A DNA stretch of 64,000 bases from Falsochrobactrum shanghaiense (GCF_003149535.1 NZ_QGDB01000003.1:248001-312000); one strand, 5' to 3'. Counted from the first letter of the stretch, positions 1 to 9,756 are shown. Notes: generated from the letters alone by a model not told the origin. Translations and numbers: made by a program.

Positions 1-1595
1 AAATCATTGCGCGCAACAAGCCGTTCACCAAACAGGTCTGGTCACGCGAAAAGGCAAAACAGGTATTTGCCGACAAGGGCGAAAGCTACAAGGTCGAACT
101 GGTGGATGCGATCCCGGAAGGTCAGGACCTCAAGATTTACAATCAGGGCGAGTGGTTCGATCTTTGCCGCGGGCCGCATATGGCTTCCACCGGCCAGATT
201 GGAAATTCCTTCAAGCTGATGAAGGTCGCGGGCGCCTACTGGCGCGGGGACGCCAATAATCCGATGCTGACGCGCATCTATGGCACGGCCTTTGCCAATG
301 ACAATGATCTTCAAGCCTATCTGCATATGCTTGAAGAAGCCGAAAAGCGCGACCATCGCCGCCTTGGCCGCGAGATGGACCTGTTCCATTTTCAGGAAGA
401 AGGTCCGGGCGTTGTCTTCTGGCACGCCAAAGGCTGGAAAATGTTCCAGACGCTGGTGAGCTATATGCGCCGTCGTCTCGACAATCATGGCTATCAGGAA
501 GTCAATGCGCCGCAGGTGCTCGACAAATCGCTGTGGGAAACCTCCGGGCACTGGGGCTGGTATCGCGACAATATGTTCAAGGTGACGGTCGCTTCGGACG
601 AAACCGATGATGACCGCGTCTTTGCGTTGAAGCCGATGAATTGTCCCGGCCATGTGATGATTTTCAAGCACGGCCTCAAATCCTATCGCGACCTGCCGAT
701 CAAGCTGGCGGAATTTGGCAACGTGCATCGCTATGAGCCGTCCGGCGCGCTGCATGGTCTGATGCGCGTGCGCGGCTTCACGCAGGATGACGCGCATATT
801 TTCTGCACCGAAGATCAGATGGCTGCGGAATGCCTGCGCATCAATGATCTCATCTTGTCGGTCTACAAGGATTTCGGCTTTGAAGAGATCACGATCAAGC
901 TTTCCACGCGGCCTGAAAAACGGGTAGGATCGGACGAGCTTTGGGATCGCGCCGAAACCGTAATGATGAATGTTCTGGAGCAAATTCAGCAGCAGTCGAA
1001 TGGTATCAAAACCGGCATCCTGCCGGGTGAGGGCGCATTCTATGGGCCGAAGTTCGAATATACGCTGAAAGATGCGATCGGCCGCGAATGGCAGTGCGGA
1101 ACCACGCAGGTTGACTTCAATTTGCCGGAACGTTTCGGGGCCTTTTATATCGACAAGGATTCCGAAAAGCGCCAGCCGGTCATGATCCATCGCGCGATCT
1201 GCGGTTCGATGGAGCGTTTCCTCGGTATTCTGATCGAGAACTTCGCCGGTCACATGCCGCTGTGGTTTGCACCGGTTCAGGTGGTGGTTGCGACCATTAC
1301 CTCGGAAGCCGATGAATATGCACTTGAAGCGGCAGCCAAACTCAAGGAAGCGGGCCTGCAAGTGGAGACGGACCTGCGCAATGAGAAGATCAACTACAAG
1401 GTGCGCGAACATTCACTACAGAAGGTTCCCGTGATTCTTGTTTGCGGCAAGCGCGAGGCGGAAGAGAAATCCGTCAATATGCGCCGGTTGGGTTCTCGTG
1501 ACCAGGAATCCATGTCGTTGGATGAGGCAATCGCGCGCCTGCGCGTCGAAGCAACCCCGCCGGACCTTCTGCGGCGGGCTCAGAACAAAAACTGA
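1..1595 (+). CDS. thrS: Threonyl-tRNA synthetase, 5' end outside the window
   Basis: Charges tRNA-Thr with threonine in the cytoplasm. The reading frame is open from base 3, so the gene begins upstream and about 530 residues are visible of the roughly 650 usual in the family. The visible part starts in the C-terminal half of the editing domain (DLCRGPH). The class II catalytic core follows, with zinc-ligand regions MNCPGHVM and the His of the [15 protein letters not shown] segment, and motif 3 around [15 protein letters not shown]-terminal anticodon-binding domain ends the protein. A strong terminator lies 15 bases after the stop. The identification rests on continuous family-typical sequence. 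The true start cannot be seen. Confidence 0.97.
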   Translation, partial: IIARNKPFTKQVWSREKAKQVFADKGESYKVELVDAIPEGQDLKIYNQGEWFDLCRGPHMASTGQIGNSFKLMKVAGAYWRGDANNPMLTRIYGTAFANDNDLQAYLHMLEEAEKRDHRRLGREMDLFHFQEEGPGVVFWHAKGWKMFQTLVSYMRRRLDNHGYQEVNAPQVLDKSLWETSGHWGWYRDNMFKVTVASDETDDDRVFALKPMNCPGHVMIFKHGLKSYRDLPIKLAEFGNVHRYEPSGALHGLMRVRGFTQDDAHIFCTEDQMAAECLRINDLILSVYKDFGFEEITIKLSTRPEKRVGSDELWDRAETVMMNVLEQIQQQSNGIKTGILPGEGAFYGPKFEYTLKDAIGREWQCGTTQVDFNLPERFGAFYIDKDSEKRQPVMIHRAICGSMERFLGILIENFAGHMPLWFAPVQVVVATITSEADEYALEAAAKLKEAGLQVETDLRNEKINYKVREHSLQKVPVILVCGKREAEEKSVNMRRLGSRDQESMSLDEAIARLRVEATPPDLLRRAQNKN

Positions 1596-1610
1596 AGCGT
1601 TTTCAGAATA

Positions 1611-1643
1611 AAAGGCCCGCCCGATCATATCGGGCGGGCCTTT
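1611..1643 (+). terminator. Terminator between thrS and the convergent exported-protein gene
   Basis: A perfect 15-base inverted repeat (AAAGGCCCGCCCGAT and its complement) has a 3-base loop. It ends in T on one side and begins with A on the other, so it can stop transcription from both directions. It sits between two convergent genes. Confidence 0.9.
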
Positions 1644-1659
1644 CGATCTTCAGAGTGGT

Positions 1660-2676
1660 TCAATCGGCGGCGTCATCCGGGACTTCGTAATCGCTGCTGG
1701 CCACCACTTCGATCTCTTCATTATTGCCCGATTCAACCTTGAAATCGCGCTGATAGATGCGGTCCTTGTTTTTGGCGACCGCAACATACTCGCCTTCCAT
1801 CAAAACCATCGAGGAATAGGCGCCCACGCTTTCGCGCACCACATCGCCGGAAACGTTGAGAATCGACCAGGACGTATCGGCCAGAGCCTCACCACCTTTT
1901 TCGCGCACCAGTTTCAAAGTCACTTCAGCCGCCCGGTGCTGCACTGTTGCTTCGGTGAGTTTGCCCGCTTCCACCCGAATATCCGCGCGAATGATCGCAT
2001 TGGCGGAGCCGTAGTTGGATACGACATGGTAGGTGCCGCTGTTAAGCCTGATGACCGTGTCCGGCTTGATGCCCGGCGCTATCAAAGATCGGTCGCTATT
2101 GTCGTCATCGGCATAAATGGAAAAACGGACCAGATCGCTGTTTATCTTACCCTCATCAGGCAAAACCGCGCTCAGTTTCATGCCGCCTGCGTCGAGTATC
2201 ATCGTTTCATCGCGGTTGGCGCTTGTCAGCGTAATGCGCTTGGTCGCGCCTGCGCGCCCATAGGCCACATGCACCAGATAGCTGCCTTCCGGTAACTCAA
2301 AAATGGCATTGCCGCCTTTCGAGGAAGCAATAAGCGGCAATTTCGCGTCAGGACCAGCCTCGGGCGCGAAAATACGCCACACGATTCCAGTCGATATATC
2401 GGAACCATCCTGATTGAGCCGGGCTTTCAAAGCCAGCTTGCGGGTCATCATCAAAGGATTGTTTTCCGGGCTGTCCGGTGCCGCATAGGGGCTTAATTGC
2501 GGCAGGTTGAGTGCGGGTTCAGGAAGGGTGAGGCCGGTTTGCTCGCCAGTCGTCGGATCAATGCCTTGCGCTGCGGCAAGGGATGTTATCGAGACCAGAG
2601 CAAGAGCAGAGGCAAGCGCTATGCCACGCAATGTCGCTTTCCTTTTTGCTCGAGGCGGATCCGGTGTGTAAGACAT
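1660..2676 (-). CDS. Exported protein of unknown function, 338 aa
   Basis: I do not recognise a named family. The N-terminus has basic residues (RAKRKATLR) and then a hydrophobic stretch ending SITSLAAAQG, a likely signal peptide of about 36 residues. The mature part begins with a Pro-rich linker, followed by what look like three beta-rich repeats of about 80 residues. Each contains a segment like F-E-L-P-E-G-S-Y-L-V-H or R-L-N-S-G-T-Y-H-V-V, which resembles carboxypeptidase-regulatory or Ig-like folds. The tail is acidic. It stands alone, convergent with thrS. A periplasmic or surface location is inferred from the signal peptide. No enzyme motif is visible. Confidence 0.75.
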   Translation of the reverse strand: MSYTPDPPRAKRKATLRGIALASALALVSITSLAAAQGIDPTTGEQTGLTLPEPALNLPQLSPYAAPDSPENNPLMMTRKLALKARLNQDGSDISTGIVWRIFAPEAGPDAKLPLIASSKGGNAIFELPEGSYLVHVAYGRAGATKRITLTSANRDETMILDAGGMKLSAVLPDEGKINSDLVRFSIYADDDNSDRSLIAPGIKPDTVIRLNSGTYHVVSNYGSANAIIRADIRVEAGKLTEATVQHRAAEVTLKLVREKGGEALADTSWSILNVSGDVVRESVGAYSSMVLMEGEYVAVAKNKDRIYQRDFKVESGNNEEIEVVASSDYEVPDDAAD

Positions 2677-2844
2677 AATGCTTTTGAGCCCAAGCCTGCG
2701 GCAAATTCAAGACCAAATCGTCACCGCACGCAGCTTTCGTTGCAGCATCAGTATGAGCCTCAATTTTCCTTGACAGGCTTTACAGCTCAATGAAGACGGG
2801 CGAGAAGAGGCAGCGTTTGTTATTTCAGCGATGAGGTTTGTTCT

Positions 2845-3429
2845 GTGAAGCATCCGGTTTTTGAATTTCTCGCGGAGCGTAGCTCGACGCCGATTTCGGC
2901 TATTTCCGAACCGGCTCCGGAAGGGGATGAGTTGGCAGGGCTTTTGAAGGTTGCTGCGCGGGTTCCGGATCATGGTCGCCTGACCCCGTGGCGTTTCATA
3001 CTCTATCGGGGTGCCAAACGTCACGAGGTCGGCGAATATCTTGCCAAGCGAGCGGAGGAGCGTGAAGGCCCGCTGCCCGAAAGCCGCAAAGAGCAGGAGA
3101 GGGCGCGTTTTGCGCGGGCGCCGCTGGTTATTGGCGTCATTTCCTCGCCCGTCGCCCATGAACGCATCCCGCAATGGGAGCAGTTTCTGTCTGCGGGGGC
3201 CGTGGCCATGAACCTCTGCATCGGAGCAAATGCGCTCGGTTATGCGACGAACTGGATTACCAACTGGTATTCGGATGACGCGCAGGCGAGGGCGTTTCTT
3301 GGGCTTGCCTCGCACGAGCGGGTGGCCGGTTTTGTCCATATTGGAACCGCTGCAAACAAGATGCCTGAGCGACCGCGAGCCGATATGGAGCAGATTGTTT
3401 CCGACTATGATGGTCCCTGGAAAGCATGA
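2845..3429 (+). CDS. Nitroreductase family flavoprotein (YdjA-like), 194 aa
   Basis: FMN-dependent NAD(P)H oxidoreductase of the small nitroreductase group. The N-terminal R-x-S-T-P followed by ARVPDHGRLTPWRF matches the flavin-binding start of the YdjA subgroup. GANALGYATNWITNWYS and the C-terminal GFVHIGTAANKMPERPR are the other family blocks. The start is GTG with a GAGG ribosome-binding site 9 bases upstream. The length fits YdjA-type enzymes of about 185 residues. It is a single gene, convergent with mazG. The natural substrate cannot be told from sequence. Confidence 0.88.
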   Translation: MKHPVFEFLAERSSTPISAISEPAPEGDELAGLLKVAARVPDHGRLTPWRFILYRGAKRHEVGEYLAKRAEEREGPLPESRKEQERARFARAPLVIGVISSPVAHERIPQWEQFLSAGAVAMNLCIGANALGYATNWITNWYSDDAQARAFLGLASHERVAGFVHIGTAANKMPERPRADMEQIVSDYDGPWKA

Positions 3430-3467
3430 TCGAAGCGGCTTGATCTGCTCGAAAGGGAGAATGCAGC

Positions 3468-4292
3468 TTACAGACCGTTCTGCTTGGCCTTTCTCCAGAT
3501 TGCTTCCATTTCATCAAGGCTTGCTTCTTCGAGGGTGTTGCCCGATTCTTCGAGGAATTTTTCAATGAAATGAAATCGGCGGCTGAACTTGTCATTGGCC
3601 GCCATCAGCGCCGTTTCAGCATCGATTTCAAGATGGCGACCGAGATTGACCATGGCGAAGAGAAGATCACCATATTCTTCTTCAATCTCCGCCTGCTCGC
3701 CGCCATGCATGGCCTCCTTGAGTTCCGCAATCTCTTCTGCGATTTTATCAAGAATCGGTGCGGCTTCGGACCAGTCAAAGCCAATTCTTGCGGCCTTCTG
3801 CTGGAGTTTCAATGCCCGCAACAGGGCAGGGAAGGCGCGTGGAATATCGTCGAGATAGCCCTCCTTATCCTTCGTCTCCAGTCCCAGTTGCTTTCGGCGT
3901 TCCGCGCGTTCGGCCTTTTCCGCAGCCTTTATGCGGTTCCATGCACCCTTTGCCATGCCGGCACTTCTGGCTTCGCTATCGCCAAAGACATGCGGATGCC
4001 GGCGTATCATCTTGCGTGTAATGGCTTCCACGACATCGCCGAAGGCAAAATCACCTTTTTCCTCGGCCATGCGCGCATGAAACACCACTTGCAAAAGCAT
4101 ATCGCCCAGTTCTTCACGCAGGTCGTCCATGTCATTGCGTTCGATGGCGTCGAGCACTTCGTAGGTTTCTTCAAGCGTATAGGGGGCTATGGTGCGGAAA
4201 TCCTGTTCGACATCCCACGGGCAGCCCGTTTCGGGATCGCGCAGGGCAGCCATGATTTCCAGCAGCCGGTCGATATTACGGGAAGGTTCCAT
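3468..4292 (-). CDS. mazG: Nucleoside triphosphate pyrophosphohydrolase MazG
   Basis: Hydrolyses nucleoside triphosphates to monophosphates and pyrophosphate, a house-cleaning role. Two tandem MazG domains are visible. The first has CPWD and then EELGDMLLQVVFHARMAEE, with acidic Mg-binding residues. The second has EIEEEYGDLLFAMVNLGRHL, also with the E-E-x-x-D pattern. I chose the start at 4292 because GGAG lies just upstream and the resulting 274 residues match the family. The frame continues open to 4364 with an unconvincing N-terminal extension. It is convergent with the nitroreductase gene. Confidence 0.95.
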   Translation of the reverse strand: MEPSRNIDRLLEIMAALRDPETGCPWDVEQDFRTIAPYTLEETYEVLDAIERNDMDDLREELGDMLLQVVFHARMAEEKGDFAFGDVVEAITRKMIRRHPHVFGDSEARSAGMAKGAWNRIKAAEKAERAERRKQLGLETKDKEGYLDDIPRAFPALLRALKLQQKAARIGFDWSEAAPILDKIAEEIAELKEAMHGGEQAEIEEEYGDLLFAMVNLGRHLEIDAETALMAANDKFSRRFHFIEKFLEESGNTLEEASLDEMEAIWRKAKQNGL

Positions 4293-4518
4293 TCTGGCTC
4301 CATCATAATTCACTGCACATGCGGGATTATTTGCAGAAAACGCCTCGGTGTGGCTTGCGGACACTTATCGTTTTTGCATAGTCAGCCGGGGATCGCACAT
4401 CGCGGCTTGAGGATCAACATTTAGATGGCGCCGTCTCTATGGACGCTGATAATGCGAGAATGGGCCTGTGCGCATATTGGCGATTCCGCAGCAGGACATG
4501 AAATAAACTGGAAGCATA

Positions 4519-5508
4519 ATGCGTTTTCTGCCCGATAAATTCACGACCATGCTCGTCGCCTCCATGTTGCTGGCATCCCTCCTGCCGGTGCAGGGCGCGT
4601 TTGCGGACTGGTTTGCGCTGGCAACCAAAATTGCAGTCGGCCTTTTGTTCTTCCTGCATGGCGCGCGGCTTTCACGACAAGCGGTTTTTGCCGGCTTCAT
4701 TCATTGGAAACTGCATCTTAGCGTGCTGTGCGCCACTTTCGTGCTGTTTCCATTGCTCGGATTGCTGGCTGGCTGGACTGTTCCCGGACTGGCTCAGTCG
4801 ACATTTTATACAGGTATTCTCTACCTCTGCGTATTGCCTTCCACGGTGCAGTCTTCCATTGCCTTTACGTCGATTGCAGGCGGCAATGTCTCCGCAGCCG
4901 TGGTGTCTGCTTCCGCCTCCAATATTTTCGGCATGTTTCTGACGCCATTGCTCGTCGGGCTGCTGTTCGCAGTGAAAGGCAGCGGCGGTGGCATTTCACT
5001 CGACGCGCTGCAATCCATTCTGCTGCAATTGCTTGCTCCCTTTGTGCTGGGTCAGATTGTCCAGCCGTGGATTGGAGGGATACTGCGTCGTCACAACAAG
5101 CTGACGGGGCTGGTCGACCGGGGATCCATCCTGATGGTCGTTTATCTTGCTTTTAGCGAGTCGGTTGTTTCCGGCCTCTGGCATATGGTTTCCTGGCATG
5201 ATCTTGCCATGATGATCGCAATGAGTATCGCGCTGTTGATCGTGGTATTGTGCGTAACATGGTATGGCAGCAGGTGGTTGGGTTTCGATCATGCTGACCG
5301 CATTACCATCCTGTTTTGCGGATCAAAGAAGAGCCTTGCCAGCGGCGCGCCCATGGCAAGTGCGATTTTCGCAGGCGCGAATGTAGGCAGCATCGTTCTT
5401 CCTCTGATGCTGTTTCATCAGATTCAGTTGATAGCCTGTGCTATGATCGCACGTAAGCTTGCTCAACACGAAACGGTTGCGACAAAAATTTCCGCTGCGG
5501 CGGAGTAG
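4519..5508 (+). CDS. SBF-type bile acid:sodium symporter family transporter (YfeH-like)
   Basis: Integral inner-membrane protein of 329 residues with nine or ten hydrophobic segments. The first follows the conserved opening LPDKFTTMLVASMLLASLLP. The conserved CGSKKSLASGAPMA segment late in the protein is characteristic of the YfeH/SBF_like branch of the bile acid:Na+ symporter superfamily. A GGAAG site precedes the ATG. The stop is only 7 bases before the methyltransferase gene, so the two probably share a transcript. The substrate is unknown; this branch is not known to carry bile acids in soil or host-associated bacteria. Confidence 0.88.
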   Translation: MRFLPDKFTTMLVASMLLASLLPVQGAFADWFALATKIAVGLLFFLHGARLSRQAVFAGFIHWKLHLSVLCATFVLFPLLGLLAGWTVPGLAQSTFYTGILYLCVLPSTVQSSIAFTSIAGGNVSAAVVSASASNIFGMFLTPLLVGLLFAVKGSGGGISLDALQSILLQLLAPFVLGQIVQPWIGGILRRHNKLTGLVDRGSILMVVYLAFSESVVSGLWHMVSWHDLAMMIAMSIALLIVVLCVTWYGSRWLGFDHADRITILFCGSKKSLASGAPMASAIFAGANVGSIVLPLMLFHQIQLIACAMIARKLAQHETVATKISAAAE

Positions 5509-5515
5509 GGCGGAT

Positions 5516-6364
5516 ATGTCTCATCATCATAGTGATAAATCGCACAAAGCCGGCACGCTGGATCAGGAAGCGCTCGCCGAAGCTTATAACCAGGCCCTTG
5601 CCCTTGAAAAAGCAGGCGATCTGGATGGCGCTGCAAAGGCTTACCAGCTGGTTCTGGAGATCGATCCCGATGATCATGGCGGTGCTGCGGTGCGTCTGGC
5701 GAGCATGGGGCGCGGTGTGGTGCCACCAAAAGCGCCTGATGCCTATGTGGCGACGCTTTTCGATCAGCATGCAGAAATGTTCGACACCATTCTTGTTGAT
5801 CAGCTTGGTTATGACGTGCCCCTGCAATTGCGGGAAATGCTGCTTGAAATAGACGGCGAATTTCATGCGGCTCGCATGCTCGACCTTGGCTGTGGAACGG
5901 GGCTTGCAGCGGATGCGCTGGACGATATGGCCATCCATAAGACTGGCGTCGACATATCGGAGAATATGATCGAAATAGCCTATGAGAAGGACGATTATGA
6001 CGCTCTTTTTGTCGGTGAAGCAGTCCGCTTTCTGGAAAGCACCGGCGAAGATCGCTGGGATCTGATCGTGGCGACCGATGTGCTGCCTTATATGGGCGAT
6101 CTCGACCGCTTCTTTGCCGGTATTTCGACGCATCTGCAAAGTGCGGGGTATTTCGGATTTTCCAGCGAAACACAGCCGGATGATCGGTTTGCAGGACGCG
6201 AATTTATGGTGGGTGACTATCAGCGCTTCGCCCATGCGCAATCCTATGTGGAAGCCTTGCTGGCCAAGCACGATATGGAATGTATCGGCTGCGCAAACAT
6301 AACGGTTCGAAGTGAGCAAGGCGCTCCGGTGCCGGGACATTTATATATTGCGCGCAGGAAGTGA
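5516..6364 (+). CDS. Class I SAM-dependent methyltransferase with N-terminal TPR-like repeat
   Basis: The protein has 282 residues. The N-terminal 60 residues hold a TPR-like helix pair (ALALEKAGDLDGAAKAYQLV). The catalytic part follows, with SAM motif I ARMLDLGCGTGLAADAL, a downstream acidic strand (KTGVDIS) and the motif IV-like DLIVATDVLPYMGDL. I chose the ATG at 5516 because GGGCGGAT precedes it and the start then lies just after the upstream stop. The frame can be read from 5459, but that would overlap the transporter gene. The substrate is not evident. Similar TPR-methyltransferases are common in rhizobia. Confidence 0.85.
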   Translation: MSHHHSDKSHKAGTLDQEALAEAYNQALALEKAGDLDGAAKAYQLVLEIDPDDHGGAAVRLASMGRGVVPPKAPDAYVATLFDQHAEMFDTILVDQLGYDVPLQLREMLLEIDGEFHAARMLDLGCGTGLAADALDDMAIHKTGVDISENMIEIAYEKDDYDALFVGEAVRFLESTGEDRWDLIVATDVLPYMGDLDRFFAGISTHLQSAGYFGFSSETQPDDRFAGREFMVGDYQRFAHAQSYVEALLAKHDMECIGCANITVRSEQGAPVPGHLYIARRK

Positions 6365-6788
6365 AAAACTTCTTTGGCACTATCAGTTAGTTCCATAATC
6401 TATCTTATGTGATTGGCATATGGCATTGCGGCAAGCTCAAGCTTGAAGTGCAATATGCCAATGAGTTCATGAGGTTAGTCATGGAGGAAAGCTGAAACCG
6501 CACAAAGCCCCTCTTGGAGAGATTGCTCGACTGATGCGCTGCCACGTTTGACGGTCCATGTGATTTGGCGTCCTGCTTCAGCGAATGATTTGTTTGCTGT
6601 TAACTTGCATTAATTCATTTTTCTGCGTAGAGTTTTATGTGTTGACTACCCTAGATTGTATGTGCACTATACGCGCACTTAAAAGTGGCAGCTGCACCAA
6701 TTCCTGTTTATTGTCTAGATAACTTAACCGATGTGAGGATCGGGGGCGGCGCTCGAAATTTCTTTATCTGGGTGGGGGTAAACTGGAT
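6365..6788. other. Gene-free stretch upstream of the diguanylate cyclase
   Basis: No plausible gene in 424 bases. The left part contains a 10-base inverted repeat (see 6412-6462). The right part is AT-rich and contains TTGACT at 6652-6657, with a weak CACTAT 17 bases on, a possible promoter for the diguanylate cyclase gene. GTGC-containing near-symmetry around 6672-6688 could be an operator, but I cannot assign it. Confidence 0.5.
6412..6462. repeat. Inverted repeat after the methyltransferase gene
   Basis: ATTGGCATAT at 6412-6421 is the exact complement of ATATGCCAAT at 6453-6462. The interior holds a second short hairpin (AAGCT C AAGCTT). There is no T-tract after it, so it is a poor intrinsic terminator. 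It may be a transcript-end structure or a protein-binding palindrome. Confidence 0.55.
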
Positions 6789-7580
6789 ATGAAAACGGCT
6801 CTGCTGAAGGCTGCGTTGATAACGCTGTCTGTTGTTCTCTGTTCTGTGGGCACGGTGTGGGCCGTCGGTGTAGCTTCTGGTTCCCTGCCAGGTTTTACAG
6901 CCACAAGTCTGAGTATAGTTATTCCTGTCGTTACAGCCTTCCCTTCCCTCACCTATATTTTTCTCCAGCACGGCAAACTTCGCGACACTTATGCCCAGTT
7001 GGAGAAAGCCCATATAGAGTTGCAGGCGCGCTCACGCATGGACCATATGACCGGGCTGCTCAACCGGGAGGCGCTGTTCGATGCGATGAAAATCAGCCGT
7101 TCGCGTCTGGAAATGGGCGCAGTGCTCGTCATCGATGCCGATCATTTCAAAGTCATCAATGATACGTTCGGCCACAGCACCGGCGATCGCGCTTTAAAGC
7201 TGATTGCCATCGCAATGCAGAATGTGACGCGCAAGGGCGATCTGGTCGGAAGGATCGGCGGTGAGGAATTCTGCGTCTTTCTCCCCGGAGCAAGCGGTGA
7301 AACCGGGCTGCGCGTCGCGCAGCGCATACGCGCAGAAGTAGAAAATACGCCGTTTCACGCAACAGAATATGAGACATATCCGCTGACGATCAGCATTGGC
7401 GTGGCTACAGCCCCCAAGAGCGAAACAAATTCGCAGGTTCTAAGCCGCGCAGACCGCAGTCTTTACATCGCGAAACAGCGCGGGCGTAATTGTGTGGTCT
7501 ATGACGATGAGAATAGTATTTCATCCAGCCCGTCCATCGTCTCAATCACCAATGGGCGCAGTTCTGCTGCACGAGGATAG
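6789..7580 (+). CDS. Membrane-anchored GGDEF diguanylate cyclase, 263 aa
   Basis: Makes cyclic di-GMP from two GTP. Two N-terminal hydrophobic segments (about residues 5-30 and 38-60) flank a very short periplasmic loop and anchor a linker coiled coil (LEKAHIELQARSRMD). The GGDEF domain opens with the typical D-H-M-T-G-L-L-N-R. The active-site motif is GGEEF at 157-161. The inhibitory I-site RxxD (RKGD, 148-151) sits exactly five residues before it, so feedback control looks intact. There is no sensory domain beyond the membrane anchor and no EAL domain. Its stop lies 24 bases from the convergent GNAT gene. Confidence 0.95.
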   Translation: MKTALLKAALITLSVVLCSVGTVWAVGVASGSLPGFTATSLSIVIPVVTAFPSLTYIFLQHGKLRDTYAQLEKAHIELQARSRMDHMTGLLNREALFDAMKISRSRLEMGAVLVIDADHFKVINDTFGHSTGDRALKLIAIAMQNVTRKGDLVGRIGGEEFCVFLPGASGETGLRVAQRIRAEVENTPFHATEYETYPLTISIGVATAPKSETNSQVLSRADRSLYIAKQRGRNCVVYDDENSISSSPSIVSITNGRSSAARG

Positions 7581-7604
7581 CGGATTTCGGAGCAGGGAAA
7601 GAGA

Positions 7605-8132
7605 TCAGTTGCCTTCCCAGGGGGTGACTTCTTCTTCGGACCAGCCAACCGGCACGAACCCCATTTTCTGATAGAGTTGCAATGCTCGTGGGCTATCGAG
7701 TGAATTGGTGCATATGGACACCTTTTGCGGTCCGCGACCCCAGGCAATGGAAATCGCCTCTGCGAGAAAGAATTTTCCCAATCCCCTTCCCTGATAATCG
7801 CCAATCAGGCCGAAATAAACCACTTCGGCTTTCTCCGGTAGCGCTGACATATCAAGCTCGACAAACCCTGCCGGGCAGCCGTCAGCATAGAGAATATGAA
7901 CTTCTATTGCATCGGAATGAATAGCCGCAGCCACCTCGGCGTCGCTTTGCAGGCGCCGCGCCATCCAATGATGCGGACGCCCCACCTGCTCATACATATA
8001 ACGATAAAAATGCACTGGCATATGGGTTGCGCGCATGATCGCCAGCCGCAATCCGGAAGGAACCGGCACCGAGAGCGTCGGGCGGGTCGTCATTTCCAGA
8101 TGCGTTATTCTGGCTATCAGCTTCTCGGTCAT
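7605..8132 (-). CDS. GNAT family N-acetyltransferase, 175 aa
   Basis: Acetyl-CoA-dependent acyltransferase fold. The acetyl-CoA binding segment is visible as YQGRGLGKFFLAEAI (Q-x-x-G-x-G/A pattern). A C-terminal Y-Q-K-M-G-F-V-P strand is typical of the family. The start at 8132 follows the sseA stop by two bases, so the gene is translationally linked as the last member of the cysteine-synthase-like, AlaX, sseA cluster. The acceptor substrate is unknown. The operon hints at small-molecule or amino-acid related chemistry, but that is only context. Confidence 0.87.
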   Translation of the reverse strand: MTEKLIARITHLEMTTRPTLSVPVPSGLRLAIMRATHMPVHFYRYMYEQVGRPHHWMARRLQSDAEVAAAIHSDAIEVHILYADGCPAGFVELDMSALPEKAEVVYFGLIGDYQGRGLGKFFLAEAISIAWGRGPQKVSICTNSLDSPRALQLYQKMGFVPVGWSEEEVTPWEGN

Positions 8133-8134
8133 GA

Positions 8135-8989
8135 CTATTCCGCGTCGCCAGTAACCACAGGTGTATCCGGCCTGCCGCCCCATTCGCTCCAGGATCCGTC
8201 ATAAAGCCGGTTTTCCTGATGACCAAGCGAAGTCAAAGCAAGCGTTATCACCGCCGCAGTCACGCCCGAGCCGCAGCTTGTCACGACTGGCTTGTCGAGA
8301 TCGACACCTGCATCGGCAAAAATCTGGCGCAGGCTGTCCAAATCCTTGAGTTCACCATTGGCGGAAAGGCTGGTCACAGGCACGTTACGCGCGCCGGGCA
8401 TATGACCCGAGCGCATTCCCGCACGCGGTTCGGCATCACGACCGGTAAATCGGCTAGAGGCCCGTGCATCGGCAATTTGTGCGCTGCCGCGATCGACTAT
8501 TTCGCGCATTTCATTAAAGCTGACGACTTTTGCAGCATCGAAGGCGGGCGTAAACAAAGACGGAGCGATTTTTGTCGCTTTACTGGTGACAGGTAAACCG
8601 GCCTTCTTCCATCCATCGAAGCCGCCATCGAGCACCAGAGCGTTTCGTATGCCCATGACGCGGAAGATCCACCAGACGCGCGGCGCGGAGAACATGCCCG
8701 GGCCGTCATAGACGATCACTGTTTCATCCGCAGTGATGCCCATGGAACCGGCGTGACGGGCAAAAAGCTCCGGTGACGGCAATGTGTGGGGAAGGCCCGA
8801 ATCCTTGTCGGCTATTTCGTCCTGATCGAAAAAAACCGCACCCGGAATATGGGCAGCATCATATTCTTCGCGGCCATTGCGACCGGCGGCGGGCAGATAC
8901 CAGGATGCATCGACTATGGCCAGCCCCGGCTCGCCCAGTCTTTCCTTCAGCTCTTCACGAGAAATGATGAACGCACTTTTCTCTGACAT
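8135..8989 (-). CDS. sseA: 3-mercaptopyruvate sulfurtransferase
   Basis: Rhodanese superfamily enzyme with two rhodanese domains in 284 residues. It transfers sulfur from 3-mercaptopyruvate to a thiol or cyanide acceptor. The active-site loop CGSGVT starts at Cys239. The G-S-G-V-T form is the mercaptopyruvate signature rather than the thiosulfate type. The N-terminal domain contains VDASWYLP and GAVFFDQDEIAD, typical of SseA. It lies 17 bases downstream of alaX and two bases upstream of the GNAT gene, in a four-gene minus-strand cluster with a cysteine-synthase-like gene. A shared role in cysteine or sulfur metabolism is likely but inferred. Confidence 0.94.
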   Translation of the reverse strand: MSEKSAFIISREELKERLGEPGLAIVDASWYLPAAGRNGREEYDAAHIPGAVFFDQDEIADKDSGLPHTLPSPELFARHAGSMGITADETVIVYDGPGMFSAPRVWWIFRVMGIRNALVLDGGFDGWKKAGLPVTSKATKIAPSLFTPAFDAAKVVSFNEMREIVDRGSAQIADARASSRFTGRDAEPRAGMRSGHMPGARNVPVTSLSANGELKDLDSLRQIFADAGVDLDKPVVTSCGSGVTAAVITLALTSLGHQENRLYDGSWSEWGGRPDTPVVTGDAE

Positions 8990-9006
8990 GATTGCTCCCG
9001 GGAATA

Positions 9007-9756
9007 TCAGGCTTGCGGAAGGGCGCCGAAGCGAATGCGAAAACGGCGGTTCTCCCTGCCCTTCTTCTCTATTTTTCCGATATGGATTTCACCAACTTCC
9101 TGTGTCCGGGAAACGTGCGTTCCGCCGCAAGGTTGCGAGTCGATTGAACCATTTTCACCAATGACGACCAGTCTTATTCGTCCATGTCCGATCGGCGGGC
9201 GAACATTTTTCGATTTGATAATGTCGGGATTGGCAAGCAGTTCGTCATCGCTGATCCAGCGAAGGCTTATCGGCTCATTGGCCCGCACCAACTCCATCAT
9301 TTTTTCGGTAACGAATTCTTTCGTATAGCTCGGATCGGGCAGATCAAAATCGACGCGGCTTTCATCTTCGCCGACGGCTGCGCCAGTGATCGAAAATGGA
9401 CAGACAACGGAAAGCAGATGACAGGCGGTATGCATGCGCATCAGCTTGTTGCGGCGTGTCCAATCAATGTGCAGAGACAGTTTTTCACCAATTTCCGGCA
9501 AGGGTTGCCCATCGGCGGGAACATGAACGATTTCGTTCTTGTTCTCACCGGTAATTGTGGCGGCAATGTCGATGCGGGAACCGTCTGCGCGCTGAAAATA
9601 CCCCGTATCCCCCGGCTGTCCGCCGGAGGTTGCATAAAAAACCGTCTGATCGAGGATAATCCCCCCGGTTTCGGTAATAGCAAGGACTGTACCATCTGTC
9701 GTTGCAAGATAAGCATCTTCACGAAACAGCGCTTCAGTCTCATATGCCATGGTCAT
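9007..9756 (-). CDS. Alanyl-tRNA editing protein, AlaX type
   Basis: Free-standing relative of the alanyl-tRNA synthetase editing domain that hydrolyses mischarged Ser- or Gly-tRNA-Ala. The zinc-binding residues are visible as HTACH near the middle and CGGTHV in the C-terminal third. The N-terminal part (ILDQTVFYATSGGQPGDTGYF) matches the editing-domain beta barrel with the GGQ-P-x-D motif. The 249-residue length fits the larger AlaX class. Its start overlaps the stop of the upstream gene by four bases, which indicates translational coupling. Either of the first two ATGs (9756 or 9750) could be used. Confidence 0.92.
   Translation of the reverse strand: MTMAYETEALFREDAYLATTDGTVLAITETGGIILDQTVFYATSGGQPGDTGYFQRADGSRIDIAATITGENKNEIVHVPADGQPLPEIGEKLSLHIDWTRRNKLMRMHTACHLLSVVCPFSITGAAVGEDESRVDFDLPDPSYTKEFVTEKMMELVRANEPISLRWISDDELLANPDIIKSKNVRPPIGHGRIRLVVIGENGSIDSQPCGGTHVSRTQEVGEIHIGKIEKKGRENRRFRIRFGALPQA

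Noticed and set aside
42..1412. Long open frame antisense to thrS (456 codons)
   Set aside because: It lies wholly opposite a clear thrS reading frame in GC-rich DNA, has no family-like sequence and no ribosome-binding site. Such shadows are usual in this composition.
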